Of a DNA stretch of 64,000 nt, positions 31,300-41,436 are shown piece after piece. Every line of letters begins with the position of its first letter. Position 1 is the stretch's first letter. The position numbers were made by a program, and so were the translations under genes. The DNA is taken from assembly GCF_000143415.4 (NCBI RefSeq), contig NW_003314307.1, forward strand, positions 1,096,952-1,160,951, written 5' to 3'. Below the pieces are notes generated by a model. That model had not been told where the DNA came from, did not search any database, and worked only from the letters and a program-made list of their open reading frames with translations. This DNA comes from Selaginella moellendorffii. Taxonomy: Eukaryota > Streptophyta > Lycopodiopsida > Selaginellales > Selaginellaceae.

Positions 31300-34200
31300 T
31301 AGATGATTATGAGGTAATGTGCTAGCTCTACCGTGTGTGAGAAACCTATGACCTCTGCAATATGATATGTTGTGTTGGCACTACTAAGAGAAGAACACAA
31401 AGAAAACACAAAGAAAGAAACAAGAGAAAGAGAAGAAGTTACAAAGTTTTAGGATCAAGGGAAAACCTTGTAAGAAAAACTTGATCCAAGAACTAAGAAC
31501 TCAACCCAAGAGAAAAGGAATTAGGATAAACAAAGAAGAAAGAAAAGAGAAAACAAACAAAGAGATAAAGAGGCAAAGAAAGTAAAGTGTACCTAAAGGA
31601 TAGGAAGGACTAACGTGAATTGCTGCCTCAAAGGCTCTTGAGCCTCCAAGAAGTACCCCAAGTTCTCCCAAGTCAATCTCAAAGTCCTAATAAAAAAAGA
31701 GTGCAAGTGAAAGCAATTGGTGACTGTGAAAGAGTGGTTGTGGTGATGATTGGTGAGTAATAATGGCGGCCGAATGGTGAGATGATAATGGTGGGGGTCT
31801 TCTAGTATGTGATGGTTGTCAAGTGTGTCTACATCTTGCATACTTGTTGTGAAAGAGAAAAACATGTGCAGCTAGTAGGCAACATCTACTCAGATCACTA
31901 GTTTATTGCTATAGAAAGTGCAGGATCCCCAACATTGTGGACATATGGTGTGGAAATGGGATGGAACATAAGTAGGTAAGTGTAATGAGTGATGGAAAAT
32001 GGTGTAATGAGTGACTAAATGAGTGAATAGTGACTATGAGTAAATGAGAATGGAGAGAATGATATGTAGAATGAAGTGATTGGGAGAAAAACTGGGACAA
32101 AAAACTAAACTTTAAAGAAACTTGAGCTTCTAGAAGAACAAGATTGATGTAGCCTTAGGAACAACTTAGGGAAGACCTTGGTTCTCTAGAGGAAATACCA
32201 TCTGAACAAAGTAGAAAACATGAAAGAAAGTTGAAGAAGGAAAGGGCAAGTGAAAAGAAAAAAAAGAGGAAGACAAAGAAAGATTTCACAACATAAAAAG
32301 ATTGAAGAACTCTCTCCTGGTGATTGAGTTTGTGCTTAGAGATCCTAAAGAGTTTTGAAGGAGGCCAAAGATGCTGCAAAAGTTGGCCATATCACCCTCT
32401 AATGTGTGATGTCATGTAGGCCCAAAATGAGTAGGATTGCTGAAATGAGGAAATCTGGAACTCATATATGTGTGGCAATGTCTAAAGCCCTTAGAGTATG
32501 GAAGAATGTGGCTCCAAAGCAGTGAACTCAGTTGGAAGAGCTCACAAAAATCCAGAGTAGCCACAAATGATACCACAATCACTGCAGATGATGCCATAGT
32601 TAATATCTTGTGGTTGGAGAAATCTAGTGTGATGTGTCAAGGCTAGAGAAGCTTCGAAAAAGAGCTAGGCTGATGGTGGAGAAAAAGTGCTACTTTCACC
32701 ACCTTTAGCTGGTAGATAATCTGCAAGCTTATGGCTTGCATGCACTATATCCATCTATTGTGTTAGAGTGTTATGGACCATATTCTTTCCTGGTCAAGAG
32801 CCACTACTTTTTCTTGAAAATTCATATGTATATCACCCCTGTTAATATAGCTGTATGGAATCTCCAAGCTAGAAAGAACTAGATCTAGCACCTCTAGCTG
32901 TATGAGGAGGTATTGTTGAGCCTCCTTTTGTGTCCCTATAGTAGGATCTATCTCAAGAAAGTCACTTTCCAAAGGCACCACAAAAATTATATTCTCCTCC
33001 AAATTGGGCATTTTTGGAATCTCAAGATTTTTTTTTGGATGTTTTGCCTCCTTGAGTTTGAGTGAGTGTGGTAATGCAGAATGGATGGAGAAGTTGAGGG
33101 ACAATGTGTGTGTAGAAAATCAATTATGTTGCATTGCAATTGCAAAGACTCCTTTGTTGTATCAGAGTGTGATGAGCAAGCACTAGATTGCTGCAAAGAG
33201 GGGTCTGGCTGTGATGTTGTAACCTAAGCCACGTCTTGAAAAGCTAAAGCTTGGCCTTTGGCATTGAGGACTATCACTTGGCTGGTTTTTCACCTAATTT
33301 GCAATTGGCTATTCTTGAAGTCAAAGAAGCAACACACCACATCTAGCTATGGCTGTCCTAAGATGACTTACTTCTCACATAAAGAGGTTCCCAAAGAATT
33401 TAGTCCACAACAAGGAAGTCAACTATGAACTTGTGAAGTGCAACTTTCCACAGGTGCTAAAGTGTGATTTGCAAAGGTCTTTAGCACCTTGGAATACTTC
33501 TGGATTTAGAGATTTGTTTATTGAGCAAGAGTGAAGGAGAGAATGTTTATGGCTGAGCTAAAGTCAGCAAGCACATTAATGCCTAAAATTGTCACTAGAA
33601 CTATGAATGTGTTAGGATCAAGAGCCATTTTGGCATTGAAAATAGGAATAAGAGCCATGTCTAGGCCTGGAGAGGGTGCTATTCCACTAAGAGCTCATAT
33701 TAAGACCTCAAGCTGCTTAAGCAAAGCCAGAAATTGGTGGGAAAGAGCACCAAATGTTGTCATGATTGGAGTTGCCATGACTTGGTCAATAAGATTGCTT
33801 GGGTGATTTGATATCAAAGGAGACCCTCCTAATTATGTGTTGGTGAAGTTTGGCACACATGCAAAAAGTGGAACCTAAGATATTAATAAGGACTTTGGCA
33901 ATGTTGCAAATGCCTCCAAGAAGGGCAATTTGTGAGTAGTGAGAACTGGAGGGGAAACAACTACTAGAGCTAATGCTAGTGTGGTTTCCAATTCATCTGC
34001 TGCTGTTTATGCCTTCCTCTGATCTTGGGTAGCCACCTTTGCTGTTAGCTCCTCTACCACATAGATTGTATTCATTGGGAATTTGCTATGATCATTTGCC
34101 GATGGTGTTTCAAGGGCACATGTCTCATGGTACTCTATGAAGGTGTTCAAGGCTATGTTTTCCACAAATAACTGTCATTGGAGTCTTTGCTCATGTGGCA

Positions 34201-34700
34201 TTTGTCTTTGTTGACACAATTATGGACATAGCTTCGGATATAATTGCCAAGAACTAACTATGCTGTGTGATTAAACCTTGCACTCCTCATTCCAATGGGG
34301 CTGTCACTATGGGTGGTCCTATGCAACCATCTTTAGTGCTCAAAGTTCCTTCATGAGTTTGCTTTATTGCTTTTGTTGTTTCTGAAGGATTGCCTTGTAC
34401 TCTTTAAAGTCAGCCAAAGTAGACTCAATTGTAGTGGTTATCTTCTCAATGATTGGTTGTGGTGCTATGACACAAGTAGAGGCACAGGGACAAACTATTA
34501 GGGGTCCTTGAACAAGCTCCTCAATGAGTTCATAAAACATTTCCAACTCAAACTCTATGACATGTGTGTTAGTCATTGTGGCATTGCTAGTGGCAGCACT
34601 TGGCAACTTTCTTATGGAGCCTAGGTTTGAGGCTTTGTACAAAGGCTATATAAGTGATTAATTTTTTCATTCTACTTTAGTCACTTAATCACACATTTGA
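31300..34700 (-). mobile_element. Old retroelement debris, minus strand
   Basis: Reverse-strand reading around 33620-33290 recovers a decayed retropepsin: DFSSAINIL where DxGxxxN is expected, KVLKTFANHTLAP, VDFLVVD, then VILGQP-stop-LDVVCCFFDFKNSQLQIR. Upstream and downstream frames (for example 34364-34642, 32763-33104 and 31593-31865 minus) look like eroded gag and linker sequence. Stops are dense and boundaries cannot be fixed. Confidence 0.5.
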
Positions 34701-35458
34701 CCATTTGGAGGAGTCTTATTTTCGATTTAAGGACTTGTGTAAGCCACAAATTTTTCCTTTTTAATTTGCTAGCTTACTTTGTTTATTTGACCACCTCTAC
34801 CTTGGCATTAGTTAAATTCCCTTGCCAAATTTCCCACCTATTGTACTAGCTTTTACTTGGTTTTAACTACTCACTACACAAGCAATATAATGTTAACCAT
34901 CCATCTATAGATTCCCAAACTCTTTCTTCATCCCCCTCCCCAAGTTATATTAGACTTAAGGTTTAATTATACTCCCCACAGGCACAAATATCCAACCACA
35001 CCAAACCTCAAAGTTCCTAACATCCTTTAGTACAACAAAACTTGATTATGGGACCCTTTAAATCCCAAGCCTTGAGTGCATCTCTTACTTCGGGACCTTA
35101 GGGGAAACACCATGGCATAATAGTCTGGTATAAATACCTTTATTCACCCACTTCCATCTTGAAGGAAAAATTAAAGCCCTTAAGAAGGGGTAAGAATAAA
35201 TGAGCTACATAGTACTCAAGTGGGGTACCACTCTACATGAGTTAGAAAGATTATGGTTGGTTTCCCTTCCGAAAGTGGGAGTTCTTCTTGAGCATTTCCT
35301 TAGGTGGCTTCTCTGATATCACTTGAGTTTTTGCTCACTCCTGCCCCTAATCCGTAATCTCAACCTCAAATTAGTTTAAAATCACTATTGAAAAATTCTT
35401 TCAAGACTGATTCTTAGACCTCATTATCATTATTATACTTTTGGAACCCTCTATAGCA

Positions 35459-35479
35459 CCCCCACCCCCCCCCCCCCCC
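35459..35479. repeat. C-rich homopolymer run
   Basis: Five C bases, one A, then fifteen C bases. An isolated C tract in AT-rich DNA, prone to slippage. Confidence 0.9.
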
Positions 35480-35827
35480 GGGAGATGATCACTTTAGGCT
35501 TTTACCCCATGAACTATATTAGTATTTAGACTCAATCTCAAATTCGGGTAACCATGCGTTATTACATGCAACACGTAGCAATTTATTTTGTCTAGAAGTA
35601 TATTAAATATATTCATATTCTGCATCTAATAAATAAAAATAATTTATTGTTAACAATTTTTTTTTCACTTTTTTTTGAGTTGGGTATTAGATTTCTTAAA
35701 ATCTTAGTATTCTAAATATACTCCTAAGTAGTGCTTTGCATCTAATATCTTTTTTAATAATATTTACTAAGTAATACTTCTTTTTCACTTTGGGAATATA
35801 GTAGTGTTTTACTATCTTTTATAGTGT

Positions 35828-35829
<2 letters not shown>

Positions 35830-35875
<46 letters not shown>
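35830..35875. repeat. (TA)n microsatellite, 23 units
   Basis: An uninterrupted TA dinucleotide run of 46 bases, about 160 bp upstream of the PPR gene at 36035; it marks the end of the AT-rich block. Confidence 0.95.
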
Positions 35876-35878
<3 letters not shown>

Positions 35879-36009
35879 AAAAGGAAAACATTATATAATT
35901 ATTGATTTTTGTACTCATTCAACACAAAGATTAATTTGTGTTTAAAGATGCTTATATTTGTTGCCATAGGCTATACATTTGGCATCTTGGAAATTCTCAA
36001 AAAAAAACC

Positions 36010-36016
36010 AACCCTA
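36010..36016. promoter_or_regulatory. Telo-box-like motif before the PPR gene
   Basis: AACCCTA ends 18 bases upstream of the ATG at 36035. Confidence 0.35.
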
Positions 36017-36034
36017 GAAGACTCAAGATCTTAA

Positions 36035-38224
36035 ATGTCACTGTGGCACGAGAACACAGTAGTGGCGAGCTACAATGAGATTTGCGAGGCTGGAGCAAAG
36101 CCCACCATTTCCATCACCGCCATCATCTCGGCTCTCAAGGCATGCGGCAACAATGGAGACCTCGACGCTGGTAAGAGACTCCACTCCAGCCTCCTCCTCC
36201 ACCGCCATAGCTGCGAGCTCCACACCAAAGTCTCTAACACTCTGGTCCGAATGTACGCAAAGTGTGGGAGCCTGGACGATGCTCACCGCGTGTTTGATTC
36301 AATGCCCAGCCACGATGTTGTGTCGTGGAACTCTCTCATGTTTGGCTATGCCCAGATTGGAGATGCCCACTCGGCTCTTCACCTCCTCTCGACCATGCAA
36401 TCGCGGAACATAGAGCCCAATTCTCTCAGCTACGTCGCGGTTCTCAAGGCCCTCTGTGCAAGCTTGGAGATTCATAGCGAGAAAGAAGAACTGGAAGAAA
36501 CCATCCAAGCTGACGAGATTCAAGGAAAGTTTCTTGGAGTATCATATGATCTTCGGTGGTTTCTAGACAAGGGAGTGTTCGTTCACTTGGCAGTAGCGAG
36601 GAGAGGATTCGCGATGGACTTGATACTTCTCAATTCCTTGATCCATATGTATGCAAGGTGTGGGAGCTTGCGAGAGGCGCAGCGAGTTTTTGATCGAATG
36701 CAATACCACGACGTGATCTCGTGGACGTCTCTCATCTCCGGCTATGGCGAGACTGGCGAGCTCGATCTGGTTTTGCGCTTGCTATCGCTCATGCAAGTCG
36801 AAGGGATCGCTCCCAACTCCGTGACTTACGCCGCGGGTTTCAAGGCTTGCTCAACGAGTGCCGAGAGAGAACGAGGCGTGCTTCTAGCCGGGAAGGTCGT
36901 GAAAGTGGTGTCGCTGCGAAAGGCCAAGCTCCTCCACTCTCAAGTAGCGAAATCCCGGCTCGAGATGGAGATGCTCGTCGCAAACTCGCTGCTGAGGATG
37001 TACGCCAAGTGTGGGAGCTTGGAGGAGATGAGGGGAGTCTTCGATAGGATGGCTGCTCGAGATCTCGTATCTTGGAACTGTGTGATCCTTGGCTATGCCG
37101 AGTGTGGCGAGGGCCGAGCTGCGCTAGAGCTCTTCTCGGAGATGGCATTGATTCCAGTCGTCCCGGATGCTCGGACTTTCGTGGCCGCTCTCAAGGCCTG
37201 TGCAAGCTTCGATGGTAGCAGCGATGGAGTGAAAGCTCTGTGCTTGGAAAAGGGAATGGAGATCCACTCGCAAATCGTCCAGAGGAGCCATGGAGGCGAG
37301 CTCGAGGCAAAGGTGGCGAATAGCCTCGTCAACATGTACGCCAAGTGTGGAAGCTTGCAAAGCGCTCGAGAGGTGTTTGAGAGGATGCCGAGCCGCACGG
37401 TCGTGTCCTGGAACGCTCTCATCTTCGGCTACGCCGAGAGTGGCGATGCGAGGCTGGCGGTGGAGCTCTTCTGCCGGATGAAACGCGAGAGCACCGTGAG
37501 AGCCGACACTCTAACTTTCGCCGCGGTGCTCAAGGCCTGTGGAAGCCTGGGGGACCTGGAAACCGGGAGGAAGATCCACGCCGAGGAGATTGGATCAGTC
37601 CACAGGCACGATCCCGTCGTTGGGAGCTCGCTCGTCAGCTTCTATGGCAAGTGCGGGAGCGTGGACGAAGCTCGCCAAGTCTTCCACTCCATGGATCGAG
37701 GCAGCAAGGATCTGGTGACTTGGAACTCGCTGCTGGAAGCTCACAGCCACGCGGGAGACACGAGCAGCGTGTTGGATCTCTTCGAGCAAATGCTGCGCGA
37801 GCGTGTCCAAGTGAACGGCGTGACTTTCCTCTCGCTGCTCACGGCTTGCAGCCACGCGGGGCTGGTCGACAAAGGCCGGGAGTTCTTCGAGCTCATGAGC
37901 ACCAAGTTCGGGATCTCTCCAAACATGTTGCACTACACCTGCCTGGTGGATCTCCTGGCCCGTGCAAACCATCTGGACGAGGCGGTGGCGGTGGTGGAGA
38001 GGATGCCTTTCGAGCCCGACTCCACAGTGTGGGCCTCGGTGCTGGGAGCGTCGGAGAAGTGGAGAAACGTGAGCATCGCGGAGATGGCGTTCGACTCGAT
38101 GATCAAGCTGAACGACAGGGACGCTGGAGCCTACGTTGTCATGGCCAACGTGTATAGAAGAGCTGGAATGGTGGACCAAAGCTGCAAAGTTCTCGAGCGA
38201 GCTGGCGGAAGGGCTGGGAGCTAG
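36035..38224 (+). CDS. PLS-class PPR protein, truncated E region
   Basis: An intronless 729-residue frame starting at the first ATG after an AT-rich leader. It is built of P-L-S triplets with clear L motifs (ALKACGNNGDLDAGKRLHSSLL, KVSNTLVRMYAKCGSLDDAHRVFDSMP) and S motifs (DVVSWNSLMFGYAQIGDAHSAL). The C-terminal helices (HYTCLVDLLARANHLDEAVAVVERMPFEPDSTVWASVLGA) lead into a partial E motif (DAGAYVVMANVYRRAGMVDQSCKVLERAG); no DYW domain follows. Family role: sequence-specific organellar RNA binding, usually C-to-U editing. No clear transit peptide is encoded, so an upstream exon or different start is possible. GC content jumps here compared with the block to the left. The stop is 59 bp from the stop of the convergent cyclophilin gene. 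Confidence 0.88.
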   Translation: MSLWHENTVVASYNEICEAGAKPTISITAIISALKACGNNGDLDAGKRLHSSLLLHRHSCELHTKVSNTLVRMYAKCGSLDDAHRVFDSMPSHDVVSWNSLMFGYAQIGDAHSALHLLSTMQSRNIEPNSLSYVAVLKALCASLEIHSEKEELEETIQADEIQGKFLGVSYDLRWFLDKGVFVHLAVARRGFAMDLILLNSLIHMYARCGSLREAQRVFDRMQYHDVISWTSLISGYGETGELDLVLRLLSLMQVEGIAPNSVTYAAGFKACSTSAERERGVLLAGKVVKVVSLRKAKLLHSQVAKSRLEMEMLVANSLLRMYAKCGSLEEMRGVFDRMAARDLVSWNCVILGYAECGEGRAALELFSEMALIPVVPDARTFVAALKACASFDGSSDGVKALCLEKGMEIHSQIVQRSHGGELEAKVANSLVNMYAKCGSLQSAREVFERMPSRTVVSWNALIFGYAESGDARLAVELFCRMKRESTVRADTLTFAAVLKACGSLGDLETGRKIHAEEIGSVHRHDPVVGSSLVSFYGKCGSVDEARQVFHSMDRGSKDLVTWNSLLEAHSHAGDTSSVLDLFEQMLRERVQVNGVTFLSLLTACSHAGLVDKGREFFELMSTKFGISPNMLHYTCLVDLLARANHLDEAVAVVERMPFEPDSTVWASVLGASEKWRNVSIAEMAFDSMIKLNDRDAGAYVVMANVYRRAGMVDQSCKVLERAGGRAGS

Positions 38225-38283
38225 CAGTTCACCTCAAAGTACTCGTGTATCAAACATCGAGAGAGCTCTGTTGATTGAAACTC

Positions 38284-39247
38284 TTATCGGAGTTCCTCTC
38301 CACAGCTAGTGATGAGCACAGGCTTGACGGGCCTGTACCAAGAACTCCTGGCATTGCTAGCACGGACGTCGCCCAAGATCTGGGCGATGTTGTTAAACTC
38401 GCGGACTCGGTCGCTGGGTTTGAAAGTCGGCATGGCTGCGATCGATGCCACAATATCAATCCCTGCAAAGAAAATTGCCACCTCACCGAGCCCAAGAGAT
38501 GAGAGAAAAAAAAAGAGTTTTACCTTGAAGAACAGTTCCAAACACGATGTTTCGATTGTCCAGGTCGGGAGCTGGGCCTGGGCCTGGCGAAGAACACAAG
38601 AGCAAAGAAACCGAGATGGAAGATCGATCTCAATGAAAGGAAGAGAAGAAGATTATCGTGCCTGTGGTGATCATGAACTGGACGTTGCGATAATCCGGAT
38701 TGAGCCGGATGGATTCGTCGTCGTCGTTCTCGGCCAGGCACAGCGACACCGTTCCTGGACGGCTGTGGCGGAGGAGGAAAGATCTGGGACTGACCGTGTC
38801 GGGGTTGGATTCCAGATAATCTGGCGATGGCGGAGAAACCTCGCCCTTCTCTTTGGATCCCTGGTGCCCGGCTTGGATGTAGCGGCCCTGGATCACTTTG
38901 TGGAAGACCGTGCCTTGGTAGGAGCTCCCCGCCGCGCCGGTGGCCATGGCCTTGATCAATCGGGTTGTGTGTGGCACTTGATTGCCGTAGAGGCCGATCA
39001 CGACACGGCCAAGGGGCTGCGAATCGGAATCGCTGCACGTCGGCCGGCCCCCCGCGGGCGTGTTGCTGCTCTGGCATAGCCCCAGATTGAAGAACACTCG
39101 ATCGGTGATGCTCGTGTCAACAAGATCGAACGAAGGAGTGGCGGAGGCGGCAAGAGTCGACGATGCCGCGGCAGCTGTGGCGGCGAGCAAGGCGATGCGT
39201 CTGCCGCATTGGTAATCGCAGCAGGAAGGCGGCGAAAGAATCACCAT
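38284..39247 (-). CDS. CYP28: CYP28-like chloroplast cyclophilin (PPIase-like)
   Basis: Exons 39247-38662, 38583-38524 and 38462-38284 give 274 residues. The N-terminal 30 residues look like a plastid transit region with an Ala-rich stretch (LLAATAAAASSTLAASA). Then SITDRVFFNLGLC, PLGRVVIGLYGNQVPHTT, YQGTVFHKVIQGRYIQAG, GTVSLCLAENDDDESIRLNPDYRNVQFMITTGPGPAPDLDNRNIVFGTVLQGIDIV and SWYRPVKPVLITSCG follow Arabidopsis CYP28 (At5g35100) along its whole length, as I remember that sequence. Cyclophilins normally catalyse proline isomerisation, but the FHR..PxFMxQGGD active site is changed here (FHK, GRYIQAGHQ). Activity may be weak or absent. The first intron appears to use a GC donor (CAG|GCACGA). 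It shares a 62-bp start-to-start gap with the divergent VTT gene. Confidence 0.85.
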
Positions 39248-39309
39248 CTAGTTCCTTCTAGAGAAGTATTTTTTAGGGTTCTTCCAAGAACCACTCCCCG
39301 AGAAGAAGA
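39248..39309. promoter_or_regulatory. 62-bp divergent intergenic region with telo-box
   Basis: Only 62 bases separate the CYP28-like ATG (minus) from the VTT-protein ATG (plus). TTAGGGTT lies at 39273-39280 and a short palindrome-like TTCTTCCAAGAA at 39279-39290. Both genes must take their promoter from this gap and/or each other's coding sequence. Confidence 0.6.
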
Positions 39310-40470
39310 ATGGGGGAGGCCCGGCGAATGGAAGAGGCTGAGATCGACGAATTCGAGGTCGTGGATCTGGTGCCCGCACCGCTGCTGCCCAGACACAGGA
39401 AGACGAAAAGGCGGTGGATCAAGATCATCGGAATCGCTGCTCTCGGCGTAGCTCTAAGCATCGTGTTTGCGATCTGGATCCTGCCGCTGCTGCTCGACAA
39501 GGTCAGTCTCTTCCATCGACCGAGTCCTACGGTCGATCCGGCCCGAAATTTCGGTCTTCTTCTCTCACGGCAGGGGAAATTTCTTCTAAAACCTCTTCTT
39601 TCTCCTCTCGCCAGATCGTAATCCCGGTGCTGGTGTGGGTAGCGTCACGATTCAAGCGGCATCAGCTGGCCCTGGTGCTCATGGCGGCTCTCTCCATCTT
39701 CCCGGTCTTGCTCATTCCATCCGGGCCGCCGATGTGGTTGTCCGGCATCATCTTTGGCTATGGAATCGGCTTCATTATCATCATGGTTGGCACGACCATC
39801 GGCCAAACGCTCCCATACTTCGTCGGCCACTACCTCTTCCATCACCGCATCCAAGTAAGCAACCATTTCATTTTCTTCTGTTTGCTCTTCGTCTTTGTCA
39901 AGCATTGTTTTTCATTATCTTTTCGATTGATCTAAACTTTCCTGGCTTGGCAGGAATGGCTTTCAAAGTGGCCACGAAAGGCTGCCGTGCTCAGAGCTGC
40001 TGAATCCGGTGGCTGGTTCCACCAGTTCCGCACTGTGACGCTCCTCCGAGTCGCCCCGATCCCTTACACGCTCTTCAACTACGCCATCGCCGCGACCAAC
40101 ATCGAGTTCTGGCCTTACATCGCCGGCTCCATCGCTGGAATGGTCCCAGAAGCCTTCATCACCATCTACAGGTAAAAAGCTCTCACTTTTCGTTTACGTG
40201 TCAAGGATCTAACAAGCTTTTCTTCGCAGTGGGAGGCTGCTCAAGAGTTTGGCCGACGCCAAGCACGCCAAGCGACACATGAACGCTGTGGAGATCACCT
40301 ACAACGTCGTGGGCTTCTGCGTGGCACTGGCAGCCGGGATCTCACTCACGGCCTACGGCCGGAGAGCTCTCCAAGAGATGGAACTCAAAGCCGAGCAACA
40401 ACTTCCGACCTCGCCCAGCCTCCAACTAGAGAGCGTGGAGCTGGATCCCCAGCGTCGCCCTCTTTCTTAA
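39310..40470 (+). CDS. VTT-domain (SNARE-associated Golgi / DedA-like) membrane protein
   Basis: Exons 39310-39501, 39615-39854, 39954-40171 and 40230-40470, all with GT-AG borders, give 296 residues. A basic, acidic-flanked cytosolic N-terminus is followed by a membrane segment ([24 protein letters not shown]). The family core comes next: [61 protein letters not shown] and [57 protein letters not shown] last membrane helix and a polar tail end the protein. The GxxxGxxxPY and R-x-x-P-x-P motifs define TVP38/TMEM64/VMP1-type VTT proteins. These lie in endomembranes and some act as lipid scramblases; which activity applies here is not shown. The stop is 64 bp from the convergent MAM33-like gene. 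Confidence 0.88.
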
Positions 40471-40534
40471 GAACAACAAAAATCAGGCAAGAACTACCTA
40501 AGAAAATCTGTTTCATACGGTGAGCGCTATGATA

Positions 40535-41406
40535 CTACTTGGCCTCCTTTTTCACGAACTTCTCAATCTTCTCCAGCCAACGAATGTACTCCTGGCGTTC
40601 CTTCTCCGGCATGTAGTTGACAAGGAAGTTACACAGCTCCTCGTTGATGCCTCGGGCCTCCAGGTACTTGGTAAACTGCTTCTGGAGGTTCTCATCCAAT
40701 TCCCTGGAAACGAAAACGTTCGCAGCAGATCAAACGACCAAGACCACCAAGATCGAGGGACTTACCCGAAGACTGGGCCGGTGTAAGCAAGCTCGTCGTC
40801 CTTGCTCGACTCGTCATCCAGATACGAGATCTTCTCGATCTCGATCTCGCCCTGCGAGCACGTACAGCTTATCTCCAGCGACGGGCCATCGCCTCCCTTG
40901 GCGATGGTGACCACCATATGGATCTCCTCCTGGGAAACTGGAGTGTCGGGCTCGTCCTCCTCGCTCTCCTCTTCCTCCTCCGGCTCATCGTAAGGCGAGA
41001 CGCGGAACAGGCACGTCACTGCGATGTCCTCCGAGTTGTAGGAGCGGCGGAGGATCACCTCTTGCCTCCCGCTCTCGTTGTGGAGCGTGAAAGGCGACGG
41101 TGGCTTCACCTTGATATCCTAGAGCAAGAACACAAGGAAAGATAACGCACGGAAGACAAACAGTTTGCTCACCTCGCCTTCGTTCTCGCCTTTCTCGTGC
41201 TCAATCTCCGACTTGAGAACCTTCAAGAGGCCACTGTCGCCGGAAGAGGATTTGGAGCCAAAAGCTCGGACTGACGATGACGATGCTAGCGCTGCGAGCG
41301 GGATGGAACGGGTGAGGGCGAGCGAGTGCCTGGGAGCTGCCACTGCGGGAAGAAATCTCGCAACGGCATAGCTTCCGAGGCGTCGCCCAAGAACACGTGA
41401 CGCCAT
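40535..41406 (-). CDS. Mitochondrial glycoprotein MAM33/p32 family protein
   Basis: Exons 41406-41173, 41118-40766 and 40703-40535 give 251 residues. The first 50 residues form a basic, Ser/Ala-rich mitochondrial presequence (MASRVLGRRLGSYAVARFLP). The family body follows: LLKVLKSEIEHEKGE, a basic/hydrophobic strand segment (GRQEVILRRSYNSEDIAVTCLF), a long acidic loop (PYDEPEEEEESEEDEPD) and an amphipathic C-terminus (ENLQKQFTKYLEARGINEELCNFLVNYMPEKERQEYIRWLEKIEKFV). MAM33/p32 proteins form acidic doughnut-shaped trimers in the mitochondrial matrix and act in mitochondrial translation or ribosome assembly. Strong whole-length match to the plant family by memory. Paired telo-boxes stand directly upstream of the start. 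Confidence 0.9.
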
Positions 41407-41416
41407 AGCCGAAAAG

Positions 41417-41436
41417 CCCTAAGCCCTAAACCCTTA
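41417..41436. promoter_or_regulatory. Telo-box cluster upstream of MAM33-like gene
   Basis: CCCTAAGCCCTAAACCCTTA, 10 bases above the minus-strand ATG, contains one exact and two near telo-box units. Confidence 0.55.
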
